A stretch of 64,000 nt of DNA from a bacterium (GCA_029564595.1 JAKQPS010000160.1:70080-134079), one strand, 5' to 3'. Shown: positions 16,461 to 25,428, numbered from the stretch's first letter. Notes: generated by a model from the sequence alone, not told the origin. Numbers and translations are program-made.

Positions 16461-18419
16461 TCAGTCGCCGCAGTTGAATTCTTTTTCTTTTTCGTCAAGC
16501 TCTTCCGAAAGCGATTCCCACTCGGCGACCGCCGCGTCAAGAGCCGAACGAACCGATTTGAGTTCTGCGGGCAGAGAGCGCGACTTCTCCGGGTCGTTGT
16601 AAGTATCCGGGTCGGCGAGCGCGGCCTCGATTTCCACGGCGCGGGATTCAAGCCCGCAGACGCGGCTTTCGGCGTCTGCCACAGCGGCTTTCAGAGGAGC
16701 GAGCGCGCGCCCGCGCTCCAGTATCTGTCGCGCGCGGTCCTGCCTCGCCGCCCTCCGCGCCTCCCCGCTCAGCGCGCTCTCGCTCTTGGCGGCCTCTCCG
16801 TCCCCGGCCTCGGCGCGCTCCCTCAGCCGCTTCTGTTCCTTCATGTCGTCGTAGTTGCCGATGAAAAACTCAATGCCGGACGGCGTAATCTCGACTATCC
16901 GGGTTGCAAGCCTGTTGATGAACCGCCGGTCGTGGGACACGAAGCAAATCGTGCCGTCGTAGTCTTCTAGGACATCCTCAAGCATTTCCCTCGAAGGCGG
17001 GTCGAGGTGGTTCGTCGGCTCGTCGAGCAGAAGGAAGTTCGCCGGGTTCGCCATCATCCGCGCAAGAAGCAGCCTGCTCTTTTCGCCGCCGCTGAGCGCC
17101 GCCACCTTTTTTTCTACGTCGTCTCCCCTGAAAAGAAAAACCCCCAGAAGAGTCCGCGCGCTCCCCGAAAAACCCTCGCCGCAGTGTTCCGACACCTCTT
17201 CCAGCGCCGTCTTGTCGGGATTCAGCAACTCGTACTGATCCTGAGAAAAATAGTGGAGGGACACGTTGTGACCGGGTTTCCGCGCGCCGGTGTATTCCGT
17301 GCGGTCGGCCAGCACTCTCATCAGAGTGGTTTTGCCCAGCCCGTTTGCTCCGATTATCGCCAAGCGGTCTTCCCGGTTAATCGTCAGGCTCACATTGTTC
17401 AGGACGCGTTTGTCCCCGTAAGCTTTCGACACGTCGTCGAGTTGCATGACGACTTTTCCGCTTTTCGTCCGGGCGCGGAAAGAGAAACTCAGTTCCCTTC
17501 GCTCTTCGGGAGTCTCGATGCGCTCGATTTTTTCGAGCATCCGTATCCGGCTCTGCACCGAGCGAGCCTTGGTGTTCTTCGATCTGAACCTCTCGATGAA
17601 CCGTTCCACCCGTTTGATTTCCCTGTCCTGATTGGCGGCGCGGTTGAGGAGGATTTCGAGCCGTTTGGCCTTTTCCTCCTCGTAGTAGGAATAGTTGCCG
17701 TTGTAAACCTCGATTTTGCGCATGTTGATTTCGGCGACGCGGCGGGCGGTGCGGTCGAGGAATTCCCGGTCGTGTGAGACGAACACGACGGCCCCGGGAT
17801 AAGTTTGCAGAAAGTCCTCCAGCCAGACGAGCGCCGGGAGGTCGAGATGGTTCGTAGGCTCGTCGAGAAGCAGAACGTCCGGTTTCACAAGGAGGAGCCT
17901 CGCGAGAGCCACCCTCATCTGCCAGCCGCCGCTGAACTCAGAGATTTCCCTGTCTCGGTCCGGCGCGCTGAAGCCGAGACCCTGAAGCGTTTCCGCCGCG
18001 CGCGCCCTGAACGTGAAGCCGCCGCGCGTCTCGAACTCGTGCTGAAGCCGTCCGGCGCGGTCGATCAACTGTTTCTGCGCCTCCGCGTCCGGCTCGTCCG
18101 CCGCGGTATAATTCAACTCATTGATCTCCCGCTCCATCTCTTCGAGAAACCTGAACGGGTCCAGCGCGGCCTCCATAATAGAGCGGCCACGGTCGTATAT
18201 GCTGTCCTGCGGCAACAAGCCCACAGTCAACCCTTTTCGCCTGCTCATAGAGCCGCCGAAGTCCGTGATGTCGCCTTCGATCATTTTTAAGAGAGTAGTT
18301 TTGCCAGAGCCGTTCGGGCCGACCAGCCCCAACCTGTCCCCCGGCTTCACATGCAGAGAAGCCCCCTCGAACAACGTTTGCCCGCCGAACCCGTATTTTA
18401 TATCGCTCATCTGTATCAT
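16461..18419 (-). CDS. ABC-F family ATPase (ribosome-associated)
   Basis: The protein has two ABC cassettes in one chain and no membrane domain. The first has GPNGSGKTTLLK, the signature EFSGGWQMR and LLLDEPTNHLD. The second has GANGLGKTTLMR, signature ALSGGEKSR and LLLDEPTNHLD. The linker between them (about residues 240-315, rich in Arg/Lys, 'NTKARSVQSRIRMLEKIERIE') is the tRNA-interaction motif of translation-factor ABC-Fs. A charged coiled-coil domain fills the last ~110 residues, as in Uup/YdiF-type members. Such proteins act on the ribosomal E site in translation or resistance. ATG 18419 is used; ATG 18410 (MSDIKYGF) is equally plausible, and neither has a clear ribosome-binding site. 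Confidence 0.9.
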   Translation of the reverse strand: MIQMSDIKYGFGGQTLFEGASLHVKPGDRLGLVGPNGSGKTTLLKMIEGDITDFGGSMSRRKGLTVGLLPQDSIYDRGRSIMEAALDPFRFLEEMEREINELNYTAADEPDAEAQKQLIDRAGRLQHEFETRGGFTFRARAAETLQGLGFSAPDRDREISEFSGGWQMRVALARLLLVKPDVLLLDEPTNHLDLPALVWLEDFLQTYPGAVVFVSHDREFLDRTARRVAEINMRKIEVYNGNYSYYEEEKAKRLEILLNRAANQDREIKRVERFIERFRSKNTKARSVQSRIRMLEKIERIETPEERRELSFSFRARTKSGKVVMQLDDVSKAYGDKRVLNNVSLTINREDRLAIIGANGLGKTTLMRVLADRTEYTGARKPGHNVSLHYFSQDQYELLNPDKTALEEVSEHCGEGFSGSARTLLGVFLFRGDDVEKKVAALSGGEKSRLLLARMMANPANFLLLDEPTNHLDPPSREMLEDVLEDYDGTICFVSHDRRFINRLATRIVEITPSGIEFFIGNYDDMKEQKRLRERAEAGDGEAAKSESALSGEARRAARQDRARQILERGRALAPLKAAVADAESRVCGLESRAVEIEAALADPDTYNDPEKSRSLPAELKSVRSALDAAVAEWESLSEELDEKEKEFNCGD

Positions 18420-18486
18420 AGCCCGATAATTATAGTCACGCTTAAACCATTTTTTCCATGAGTTTGCCGGGAAACATGATAGTTAA

Positions 18487-18554
18487 GGAAGAAGTTTTTG
18501 AGCGGACGGGAATGGGGGCTGACCGGGCGCGAGTTGCCGTCACAGGGGAAAGTT
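18487..18554 (+). repeat. Left copy of an imperfect direct repeat bounding the 18.5-21.4 kb island
   Basis: Sixty-eight nt matching 21371-21436 with a few differences. The longest identical run includes CGCGAGTTGCCGTCACAGGG. The right copy overlaps the end of moeA; this one is not attached to a moeA fragment that I can read beyond the repeat. Confidence 0.7.
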
Positions 18555-19196
18555 ATCGCGAAAAAGGGGACAAGCAGCGCGCATTCCAGCGATGACTGTG
18601 CCCGCTTTTCGCCACCCAGAAAACCCACCTTTCCGGGTGTCACCTACAAGCGTTTTTTGCTTGTGGGTGCGTCGTCGTATTTTCGCCGCCCCGAAAACCA
18701 CCCCGTTCACCAAATAACATTTACGTTAAAACGCGCGCATTCCGCGCGCTTTGGAGTGCGGCAATTCATTGCCGCTTTGCCATTACGGGAATATTTTCCG
18801 GCTTCTTCATCGGGCGGGAACGCCGATACCCGCCGCCAATCACGAAAAACGGGGACTGGCAGCGCGCAACCCAGCGATGACTGTACCCGCTTTTCGCCGC
18901 CCCGAAAACCACCCGTGAAATCCGCCAATACAAACTACCCCCTTCCGGAAATCTTTCCTTTGTGACTTCGTGACTTCGTGGTTCACGCTTTTTTATCATT
19001 AATTTGCCTCCGCGTTCGAAGATGACATCCATCATTCCCGCTTTTCTCCCCAACCAAGCCCCGCCACTCTGCCACTCACAACAAACTATCCGCAATTGGC
19101 CCCCGTTGCCAAATCGCTTTCTTTCGATCATAATGGCAACATAACCGATAAGCGAGAGAATGACGGAGTTTTCGGGCAAGATCAGGGAAGACCTGT

Positions 19197-19316
19197 GGTT
19201 AAGGCCTAGACTATTGACAGATTAAGCCGAAGTTAAAAGAGATTAAGAGGCGAGGCGCCAAGAATGACAACCACTGCGAAAAAGCAAATATGTGTCAATA
19301 GTCTCGGCCTAACCCC
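19197..19316. mobile_element. 120-bp palindromic-ended element (REP/MITE-like), intact copy 1
   Basis: The ends are imperfect ~22-bp inverted repeats related to GGGTCAGGCCGAGAYTATTG. The interior carries ATTAAGCCGAAGTTRAAAGA and GAGATTAAGAGGCG. No coding capacity. Elements ending in GGTCAGGCC-type palindromes are commonly mobilised by Y1 (REP-associated) transposases in trans; none is encoded in the window. Confidence 0.7.
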
Positions 19317-19427
19317 AATGTTATGCCAATGTTCACGCGAGCCGTGCAAAAAATATCTCGGCATAAAGAACCCAGAAAAAGAATCTAAAGGCGAGTGAGT
19401 TAAAGAACTAAATAGAAGGATATAACA

Positions 19428-19889
19428 ATGAAGAATAATGGAAAGAAAAAGACAATATACTTGCTTTTAAAATCAATAACAATCGTACTATTTATCATCA
19501 CATGTTTCGGTATCTACAGATACAAACGAATGAAAGAATCGCTTTGGTTCTGGACAACTATGGGCATTGAATCAAATATGGATATTGTCGCAGTAAAGAA
19601 TGGAACACTGTACGTAGGACCGATGATTGATTCATCATTAGCGTTAAGATCAGATCTGAATGATGTGGAAACCATGATTGAACAAATAAAGAACGCAAAA
19701 CATAAAAGATATTTCAAGATACAATGCACAGACGACGAAATTGTAACTAGATTAATGTCAAAAGCGCTATTTGATCTTGCGATAATATACTTGTCTACAG
19801 ATTTGATAATAGTTGAAGAATGCAATTTTGATTTCGGTGCAAAAAACCCGGGAGAATCTGGGGTCAGGTCGAGACTATTGACAGATTAA
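19428..19889 (+). CDS. Single-pass membrane protein of unknown function, C-terminus supplied by a repeat
   Basis: The protein has a Lys-rich N-terminus, one membrane helix (about residues 10-30, 'IYLLLKSITIVLFIITCFGIY') and a soluble ~120-residue domain outside or in the periplasm. GAAGG sits 8 nt before the ATG. No family is recognised. The last residues (from about 141, GESGVRSRLLTD) are encoded by the 19860-19932 repeat copy, whose TTAAG supplies the stop codon, so the native C-terminus has been replaced. AT-rich composition marks it as accessory. Confidence 0.55.
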   Translation: MKNNGKKKTIYLLLKSITIVLFIITCFGIYRYKRMKESLWFWTTMGIESNMDIVAVKNGTLYVGPMIDSSLALRSDLNDVETMIEQIKNAKHKRYFKIQCTDDEIVTRLMSKALFDLAIIYLSTDLIIVEECNFDFGAKNPGESGVRSRLLTD

Positions 19890-19932
19890 GCCGAAGTTGA
19901 AAGAGATTAAGAGGCGTAGAGGGCAACAAGTA
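19860..19932 (+). mobile_element. Truncated copy 2 of the 120-bp palindromic-ended element
   Basis: It matches the left end and interior of the intact copies up to GGCAACAAG, then diverges; the right inverted repeat is absent. It overlaps the 3' end of the preceding gene. Confidence 0.7.
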
Positions 19933-20032
19933 GGCTTGAAATAAGCTGCTATTGGAACATCACATAGGGTAATATGGCTTTCTAAGCACAATAGGCATCG
20001 TTTGTTTTAGAGCCATGATAAGGAGCACGTCT

Positions 20033-20287
20033 TTGGAGAATATAGTCGACAGTATTATTGTGTTTATTCTTCTGTTAGCCTTTAATGGGATAACATTATA
20101 TCCTTTTGTGCTGCTATGGTTTGTGTATTATCGCAAGGCCGATAGAAAAGCGCATTACAAGACAGTTGTCAAGTACGCATTTGCATTTTTAGTTGTGTTT
20201 CAAAAGGATATTTGGGGTCAGGCCGAGATTATTGACAGATTAAGCCGCAGGAGATTTGGAGATTTGGGGTCAGGCCGAGATTATTGA
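20033..20287 (+). CDS. Small membrane protein, interrupted by repeat insertion
   Basis: Hydrophobic residues 'DSIIVFILLLAFNGITLYPFVLLWFVYY' form one or two helices, followed by a basic loop and a second hydrophobic stretch. The natural sequence ends near 20213; everything after (WGQAEIIDRLSRRRF...) is translated repeat sequence, so the gene is probably truncated. TTG 20033 is preferred because AAGGAG lies 7 nt upstream; ATG 20015 in the same frame has no such site. Function unknown. Confidence 0.4.
   Translation: MENIVDSIIVFILLLAFNGITLYPFVLLWFVYYRKADRKAHYKTVVKYAFAFLVVFQKDIWGQAEIIDRLSRRRFGDLGSGRDY
20214..20247 (+). mobile_element. Truncated copy 3 of the palindromic-ended element (left end only)
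   Basis: Only the first 34 nt are present, placed 18 nt before the start of intact copy 4 in the same orientation, a partial tandem duplication. Confidence 0.65.
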
Positions 20288-20385
20288 CAGATTAAGCCGA
20301 AGTTGAAAGAGATTAAGAGGCGGGGCAACAAGAATGACTAGGTCAGAGAGAAAGCAAATATGTGTCAATAGTCTCGGCCTGACCC
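20266..20385. mobile_element. 120-bp palindromic-ended element, intact copy 4
   Basis: Exactly 120 bp, like copy 1. It has near-perfect inverted ends (GGGTCAGGCCGAGAYTATTG and complement) and the same interior. Short TATATATCC-type reiterations (20386-20454) follow the right end, each related to the GACCCTATAT junction. Confidence 0.75.
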
Positions 20386-20524
20386 TATATATCCTATATA
20401 TCCCTATATATCCTGACCCTATATATCCTATATTTCCTGACTCTATATTTCCAATGTTCGTGCTTATACATCATATGAAGGCAAAGAGTGCTTTCAAGAA
20501 TGCAATAAGGGATTGCAAGAATAA

Positions 20525-20764
20525 ATGAACCATAGGAATAGCATTTTCTTAGCGCTTTCAAAATCCTTCGCTATTATGTGTTTTATATTATCTATTATAA
20601 TAATTGCGGGTTTCTATATATCAGGCGAGGCATCGTTCGACAACGCTATTAGGATTATTACTTTTAGAAGTGGTTTAGGAATGCTTAACCTTGGAGTGGG
20701 ATATTTCTATTATTACATTTCATTCTTAACTTATATGGCAATACAAGTGTTTAGAAAACATTAG
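20525..20764 (+). CDS. Small two-helix membrane protein
   Basis: A 79-residue AT-rich ORF with two hydrophobic helices (about 12-32 and 52-74). Its C-terminal part resembles the neighbouring 20857-21120 protein: both have a Leu/Met-rich start, FYxxxxFLxxTYxAI and a basic end. The two may be diverged paralogues. Ribosome-binding site is weak. Function unknown. Confidence 0.4.
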   Translation: MNHRNSIFLALSKSFAIMCFILSIIIIAGFYISGEASFDNAIRIITFRSGLGMLNLGVGYFYYYISFLTYMAIQVFRKH

Positions 20765-20856
20765 GTAAACTCTATGTCAGGCCGAGCAGGTAATCTGGGG
20801 TAATCTGGGGTCAGGGCAGACCCTATTTATTCTGTTTTTTTCGGAGCGATAAATAA

Positions 20857-21120
20857 ATGACGAGTCTCAGCGCCACATTAAAAAGTGTTTTCTTGCTCTA
20901 TATAAAACTGTTTTGCTTTTTCGCTCCATTGTTCTTATATGGTTATTATTATCAACATGAAATATCTATACGAGCAACATTGTATATATTGATGTTTAAT
21001 ATGAAACGTCCAACTATGTTGTTTTCAGTAATGATGTTTTATTTGTGCTTTTTAATAATAACATATACCGCTATCAACATGTTGATATCATTCATTAATA
21101 GTGTTAAGAATAGGAAATAG
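20857..21120 (+). CDS. Small two-helix membrane protein, possible paralogue of the preceding gene
   Basis: Eighty-seven residues with helices at about 10-32 and 52-78, ending in the basic SVKNRK. CGGAG lies about 9 nt before the ATG. A GGTTTTT/AAAAACC hairpin at 21290-21313 could end transcription. Function unknown; the cluster of small membrane proteins within repeats resembles cargo of a decaying island. Confidence 0.45.
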   Translation: MTSLSATLKSVFLLYIKLFCFFAPLFLYGYYYQHEISIRATLYILMFNMKRPTMLFSVMMFYLCFLIITYTAINMLISFINSVKNRK

Positions 21121-21370
21121 AACAGATTCGGAATCATTTGTAAGGAACCCGTTTGGGAAAAAGAAATTAGCTCGTTGCTGAAAAGGGCAGGGTCTTACCC
21201 TGTTATTTCCTGTTTATTCCACCCGGCATCAGTTTTGTTGTTCAATAGTGTTGAGTCAGATTATAGAGAGACAGAATTGATGACATGATGGTTTTTTCAT
21301 TGGTCGAAAAACCAAATAGATAAATTGCTTGAGGATGATGTGTCGCCATAGGCAGAAGCCTGTTTGTTAT

Positions 21371-21436
21371 GGAAGAAGTTTTAAGCAAACGCGATGGGGG
21401 CTGATCGGACGCGAGTTGCCGTCACAGGGGAAAGTT
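21371..21436 (+). repeat. Right copy of the direct repeat, overlapping the moeA 3' end
   Basis: The moeA stop codon and its last five codons lie inside this copy. Together with the copy at 18487-18554 it brackets 2.8 kb of accessory DNA. Confidence 0.7.
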
Positions 21437-22639
21437 GTCAAGCGGTATGATGTCCGCGATGTCGCCTTTTTTGAGTTTGCCGACGCCGTCGGGCATGACG
21501 ATGAAACAGTTGGCGAGGGACATGGACATGAGAATGCCGGAGCCTTGTTCGCCGGTGGTGGTAACGGTGACGCCGGTTTTTTTGCGGGATGCGACGCCCC
21601 GGATGATTTTTACGCGGGAGGGTTTCTCGATTATCTCGCAGGCCAGTTTCGCTTGGAGGCGGGGGCGGAGGATTTCGCGCGCGCCCATCATTTTCAGAAG
21701 GGACGGTCTGACGAACATCTCGAAAGCGACCATTGTTGAAACGGGGTTTCCGGGCAGTCCGAAGAGAGGTTTTCCTCCGAGTGTTCCGAACGCGAGAGGT
21801 TTGCCGGGCTTCATGTTGATTTTCCAGAAGTTAATTTTTCCGAGGTCGCCGAGCACGGCTTTGACCAAGTCGAAGTCGCCTACGGACACTCCGCCTGTGG
21901 TGATGATGACGTCGCAGGACTCTGCGGCGGAGGAAAAAGCCGCTTCAAGGGCGGGTCTGGAATCGGCGACGATTCCCAAGTATTTCGGTTCCGCTCCGGC
22001 TTCCCTGCACAGGGCGATAAGCGTATAGCTGTTGCTGTTTCTTACTTTTCCCCGGCCGGCAGGAGCTGACGGTTCGACCACTTCGTCTCCTGTGGATATG
22101 ACGCCTACGACAGGCCGCCGCATGACCAGCGGGCGCGCGATGCCCGCCGAGGCGACAATCCCCACGTCCGCTGCTGACAGCCTGCGCCCGGCGTTGAACA
22201 GAAGAGAGCCTTTCTTAATATCTTCCCCGGCGCGGCGGATGTTGGCCCCCGGCTCGATTGAGGCTGAAGCCAGCATTTCGCCATCGAGTTTTTTCGAGTG
22301 CTCGACCATCAGCACGGCGTCCGCCCCTTCGGGCAATGGAGCGCCCGTCATTATCCGGCTGGCGGTTCCGGGGACGATTGTTTTTGTCGGAACCGTGCCG
22401 GCGGGCACGTCCTCAAGCACGGTCAGCCGCGCCGGGTTGTCGTCCGACGCGCCCCTGATGTCTTCGGCGCGCACCGCGTAGCCATCCATCGCCGAATTGT
22501 CCGAAAACGGCACATCCGAGTCCGCCCTTATCTCTTCGGCGAGAATCCTTCCGCCCGCCTCGGCGATGTCGACTGACTCGGCGCCCAGAGGCAGGATAGA
22601 TTCGAGGATATTATTCAACGCTTGTTCAATATCTAACAT
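21422..22639 (-). CDS. moeA: Molybdopterin molybdenumtransferase MoeA
   Basis: MoeA inserts molybdate into adenylylated molybdopterin, the last step of molybdenum cofactor synthesis, in the cytoplasm. The 405 residues contain the usual blocks: 'RILAEEIRADSDVPFSDNSAMDGYAVR' (residues ~31-57), 'SRIMTGAPLPEGADAVLMVE', the MogA-like central domain with 'VGVISTGDEVVEP' and 'TGGVSVGDFDLVK', and 'FGLPGNPVSTMVAFEMFVRP'. AAGGAAG precedes the start. It stands alone, without other moa/moe genes, back to back with the histidine kinase. The final codons fall in a repeat shared with 18.5 kb, so the extreme C-terminus may not be ancestral. Confidence 0.93.
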   Translation of the reverse strand: MLDIEQALNNILESILPLGAESVDIAEAGGRILAEEIRADSDVPFSDNSAMDGYAVRAEDIRGASDDNPARLTVLEDVPAGTVPTKTIVPGTASRIMTGAPLPEGADAVLMVEHSKKLDGEMLASASIEPGANIRRAGEDIKKGSLLFNAGRRLSAADVGIVASAGIARPLVMRRPVVGVISTGDEVVEPSAPAGRGKVRNSNSYTLIALCREAGAEPKYLGIVADSRPALEAAFSSAAESCDVIITTGGVSVGDFDLVKAVLGDLGKINFWKINMKPGKPLAFGTLGGKPLFGLPGNPVSTMVAFEMFVRPSLLKMMGAREILRPRLQAKLACEIIEKPSRVKIIRGVASRKKTGVTVTTTGEQGSGILMSMSLANCFIVMPDGVGKLKKGDIADIIPLDNFPL

Positions 22640-22779
22640 ATTGTCTTCCTTTACATGCGCCCGCAGCGCCGGTTCGATGCTGTACGAGCGGCTGTTGAGG
22701 GCGCGATGTCAGATTATATTGCCGCGCGTCGCGGGAGTCAAACCGGTTTTGAGCGGCGGAGAATGGAGCCGGGCGCAAC

Positions 22780-22809
22780 TTGACTTGCGCATGAAAAAAG
22801 ACATATTAT
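22780..22809 (+). promoter_or_regulatory. Sigma-70-type promoter candidate for the histidine kinase
   Basis: TTGACT (22780-22785), 18-nt spacer, TATTAT (22804-22809). Confidence 0.4.
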
Positions 22810-22872
22810 AATTAAGCTGTTATCAATATATGCAAATTGCAGATAAACGGTCACAAGAAAGGCGATGTCGTA

Positions 22873-25401
22873 TTGAACAAATCGGACACATTGCTGAAGC
22901 GGCCGGCGTCAGCTTGGATGCCTGTTTTTGTTTCATTTGTCGCTTTGGCGGTTGCGGCAGGGCTGGTTTGGCACGGCTCGAACGTCCACCGCGTTTTTAA
23001 AGAAACCCTCACTGAACAATTCCAAGACCTCCAGAGCGAGATAGCGAAGAGCAGCGCGCAGGGAATAGAATCCGTGGTGGCGAGGCTCACCAGCGATATG
23101 CTGTCGCTTGCGGCGGCCCCGCGCATGCAGGATATTGACAGCCCGCAGACTATGGAACTTCTGATTGATTTCTACAGGTCGAATCAGGATATCGCTTACG
23201 CGGGATACAGGATGAGCAATGAGGGCATTCTTACGGACATGTATCCTGTGGATGAAAATTCTCTTTACGCCGACATCAGATATCAAAAACATGTGGTGAA
23301 TCTTTTCGAGACAAGACGGCTGGTGATAAGCGGGCTGTTCCGAGCGGTGGAGGGATTCGACGCCATAGCCATTCACGCTCCGGTGTTCAAAGGCAGGGAA
23401 ATGAACGGGAGCGTGGCGACGATAATAAAGCTGGACAGCATAACGAGCAGATTTCTGCGCGGGATAGAGATAGGCGAGGGCGGGTACGCATGGCTCGTGG
23501 ATGAGGACGGAGCGATTATATATCACCCGGACGGCGGGGTTATAGGCAAGAAGCTGAAAGACGATCATCCAGTGTTTGACGAGGAAGTTTGCGACGCGCT
23601 CGCCCGCGAGATATGGCGGGGCAGGCCGATGACGATGCAGATCGGCGACACGCTGTTTTCCATTCATCCTTTCATGATAGGCGACAGGACATGGACGGTG
23701 GTGATTTCCACTCCTTACGCAGCCATCTCCGGGCCGATCTCGGACCACTGGCGAAATATGATGATTCTCACGTGCGCCGTGTTGCTGCTCATGTATTCGG
23801 TGGGATACGCCGCGCTCAAATACAGCATGAAAGCGACGCAGCTTCAAAAAGACAAAGCGGCGCTCGAAAAAGAAATGGAACTGGAGAAAGAGCTGAAACT
23901 GAGCCACGACCGGCTCAACCACATAATTAAGATGTTGCCGAGCGGCTTGTTCACAGTGGACACCGACAGGGTGATCCAGAAATGGAACGACACCGCAGAG
24001 AGGCTGACTGGATTTGCGGCGGAAGAGGTTGTGGGGCAGCGCTGCTCTTATGTTATGAGCGGAGCCTGCGGGGACTTCTGCTCTCTTTTCGATCCTTCCC
24101 GGCTAGAGTTTCCCATAGTCGGAAAGGAATGTGAGATAGTAACGAAATCGGGCAAGAAGATTCTCGTCAGCAAAAACGCCGACCTGCTTCGAGACGCGGA
24201 CGGAAACATCATCGGCGGGATAGAAAGCTTCATCGACGTGACGGAAGCTAAGCGCGCCGAGGAAGACCGCATCCAGAACATCGAAATGAAAAAGCAGATT
24301 GAATATCTGGAGAAGATGAACGAGGGGAAGACGAACTTCCTGTCGATGGTGTCGCATGAGTTGAGGACGCCGCTTTCGGTCATGCTTGGGAATCTGGATA
24401 TGGCGCAGAAGGAGAGATACGGACCGCTGCCTGAGAAGTTTGCGGAGAAATTAAAAGTGATTCTCAAGCGCGGCTGGCAGCTCAACGACCTGATAGACAA
24501 CCTGATACTGCGCGCCAGAATAGAGATGGGCGCGATGGGGTTGGCGAAGAGAGAGTTGAACGTGGAAACGGCGGCGAGGGAGGCTCTGGAAAGGTTCAGG
24601 GACGAAATCGAGGCGCAGAAACTAAGCGCTTCCGTGGAAATATCGGGCGAAGCCGAATGGGTTTTCGCAGACGAGTCAATGTTCCAGAAACTTCTGTCGA
24701 ACCTTATCAGCAACGCTGTAAAATTCACCCCTGAAGGCGGATTCGTCAAGGTGGTTTCCAAGCGAGCCGGCAAGTCCGTCATCGTTTCAGTAAAAGACAA
24801 CGGCATCGGGATTCCCCCGAACGAGCACGGCAAGATATTTGACAGGTTCTACCAGATAGACGACACCTCCACGCGGCAGTACGGAGGAACGGGGCTTGGA
24901 CTTGACATGGTCAAGCAGATAGCGGCGATTCACGAGGCGGAGATAAGACTCGAAAGCGCTCCCGGCTCCGGAACGGAGATATCCGTCGTTTTCACAGACA
25001 AAGACAACGATGAAAACAGCATCCCGTCTGAGGCTGTTTCAAACGGAACCATACTATTGTTCGACGCTTCTCCCGACATCCTTACGTCAGTCACTGAAAT
25101 GCCTGAAACGCAGGAGCACAACGTGATAGTGGCCACATCCATAGACGAAGCTGCGGATCTGCTTGCGCGGGGAGGCGTCAAACTCGTTCTGTTCGGCCCT
25201 CGGACATCCGTAATGGGAGCGGACGCGGCGGCGGCCGCGTACTCTCGCGCAACGGGGCCTCTTCCTCCGGCGCTCATCGCGACGGACGACGCGGTGTTCG
25301 CGAGCGAAATGCGTTCCCGGCTTAAATGCCGCTCGTTGACTGTCGCAAGTCAAGCGGACGCCTCCTCTCTTGAAAAAGCTATGAAATCCCTCCTTGCGTG
25401 A
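22873..25401 (+). CDS. Membrane sensor histidine kinase (Cache-PAS-HisKA-HATPase with degenerate receiver)
   Basis: An N-terminal membrane helix and a second at about residues 290-312 bracket an extracytoplasmic dCache-type ligand domain ('GYAWLVDEDGAIIYHPDG'). Inside follow a coiled coil and a PAS domain ('MLPSGLFTVDTDRVIQKWNDTAERLTGF') with a Cys-rich insert CSYVMSGACGDFC. Next come HisKA (SHELRTP, His about 495) and HATPase_c (N box SNAVKF, G1 DNGIGI, G2 GGTGLGL). The C-terminal ~115 residues look like a receiver domain that has lost its phospho-acceptor Asp (LVLFGPRTS in its place). TTG 22873 has AAAGG upstream; TTG 22837 in frame is an alternative. No response regulator is adjacent, so it is an orphan. 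The ligand is unknown. Confidence 0.88.
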   Translation: MNKSDTLLKRPASAWMPVFVSFVALAVAAGLVWHGSNVHRVFKETLTEQFQDLQSEIAKSSAQGIESVVARLTSDMLSLAAAPRMQDIDSPQTMELLIDFYRSNQDIAYAGYRMSNEGILTDMYPVDENSLYADIRYQKHVVNLFETRRLVISGLFRAVEGFDAIAIHAPVFKGREMNGSVATIIKLDSITSRFLRGIEIGEGGYAWLVDEDGAIIYHPDGGVIGKKLKDDHPVFDEEVCDALAREIWRGRPMTMQIGDTLFSIHPFMIGDRTWTVVISTPYAAISGPISDHWRNMMILTCAVLLLMYSVGYAALKYSMKATQLQKDKAALEKEMELEKELKLSHDRLNHIIKMLPSGLFTVDTDRVIQKWNDTAERLTGFAAEEVVGQRCSYVMSGACGDFCSLFDPSRLEFPIVGKECEIVTKSGKKILVSKNADLLRDADGNIIGGIESFIDVTEAKRAEEDRIQNIEMKKQIEYLEKMNEGKTNFLSMVSHELRTPLSVMLGNLDMAQKERYGPLPEKFAEKLKVILKRGWQLNDLIDNLILRARIEMGAMGLAKRELNVETAAREALERFRDEIEAQKLSASVEISGEAEWVFADESMFQKLLSNLISNAVKFTPEGGFVKVVSKRAGKSVIVSVKDNGIGIPPNEHGKIFDRFYQIDDTSTRQYGGTGLGLDMVKQIAAIHEAEIRLESAPGSGTEISVVFTDKDNDENSIPSEAVSNGTILLFDASPDILTSVTEMPETQEHNVIVATSIDEAADLLARGGVKLVLFGPRTSVMGADAAAAAYSRATGPLPPALIATDDAVFASEMRSRLKCRSLTVASQADASSLEKAMKSLLA

Positions 25402-25428
25402 TTTTGCGGCCTCATTCGCTTATGCGGC

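Larger units (their letters stand above)
18420..19427. repeat. Non-coding 1-kb stretch built of palindromes and degenerate repeats
   Basis: I see no credible gene. Contents in order: one copy of a ~68-bp repeat at 18487-18554 (second copy 21371-21436); a module at 18559-18630 that recurs at 18841-18912 (shared parts GGGGAC, CAGCGCGCA, CCAGCGATGACTGT, CCCGCTTTTCGCC); a GCGCGC hairpin at 18733-18749; a GCGGCAAT palindrome at 18758-18775; and an intact 120-bp palindromic-ended element at 19197-19316. These look like REP-type and MITE-type sequences. Confidence 0.6.

Noticed and set aside
18766-19179. 137-codon minus-strand frame in the repeat region
   Set aside because: Translates REP-like repeats and a GTGACTTCGTG reiteration; low-complexity, no start signal.
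20334-20528. 64-codon frame starting inside a palindromic-ended element
   Set aside because: It begins in repeat DNA and translates TATATATCC reiterations (repeated Tyr-Pro-Ile).
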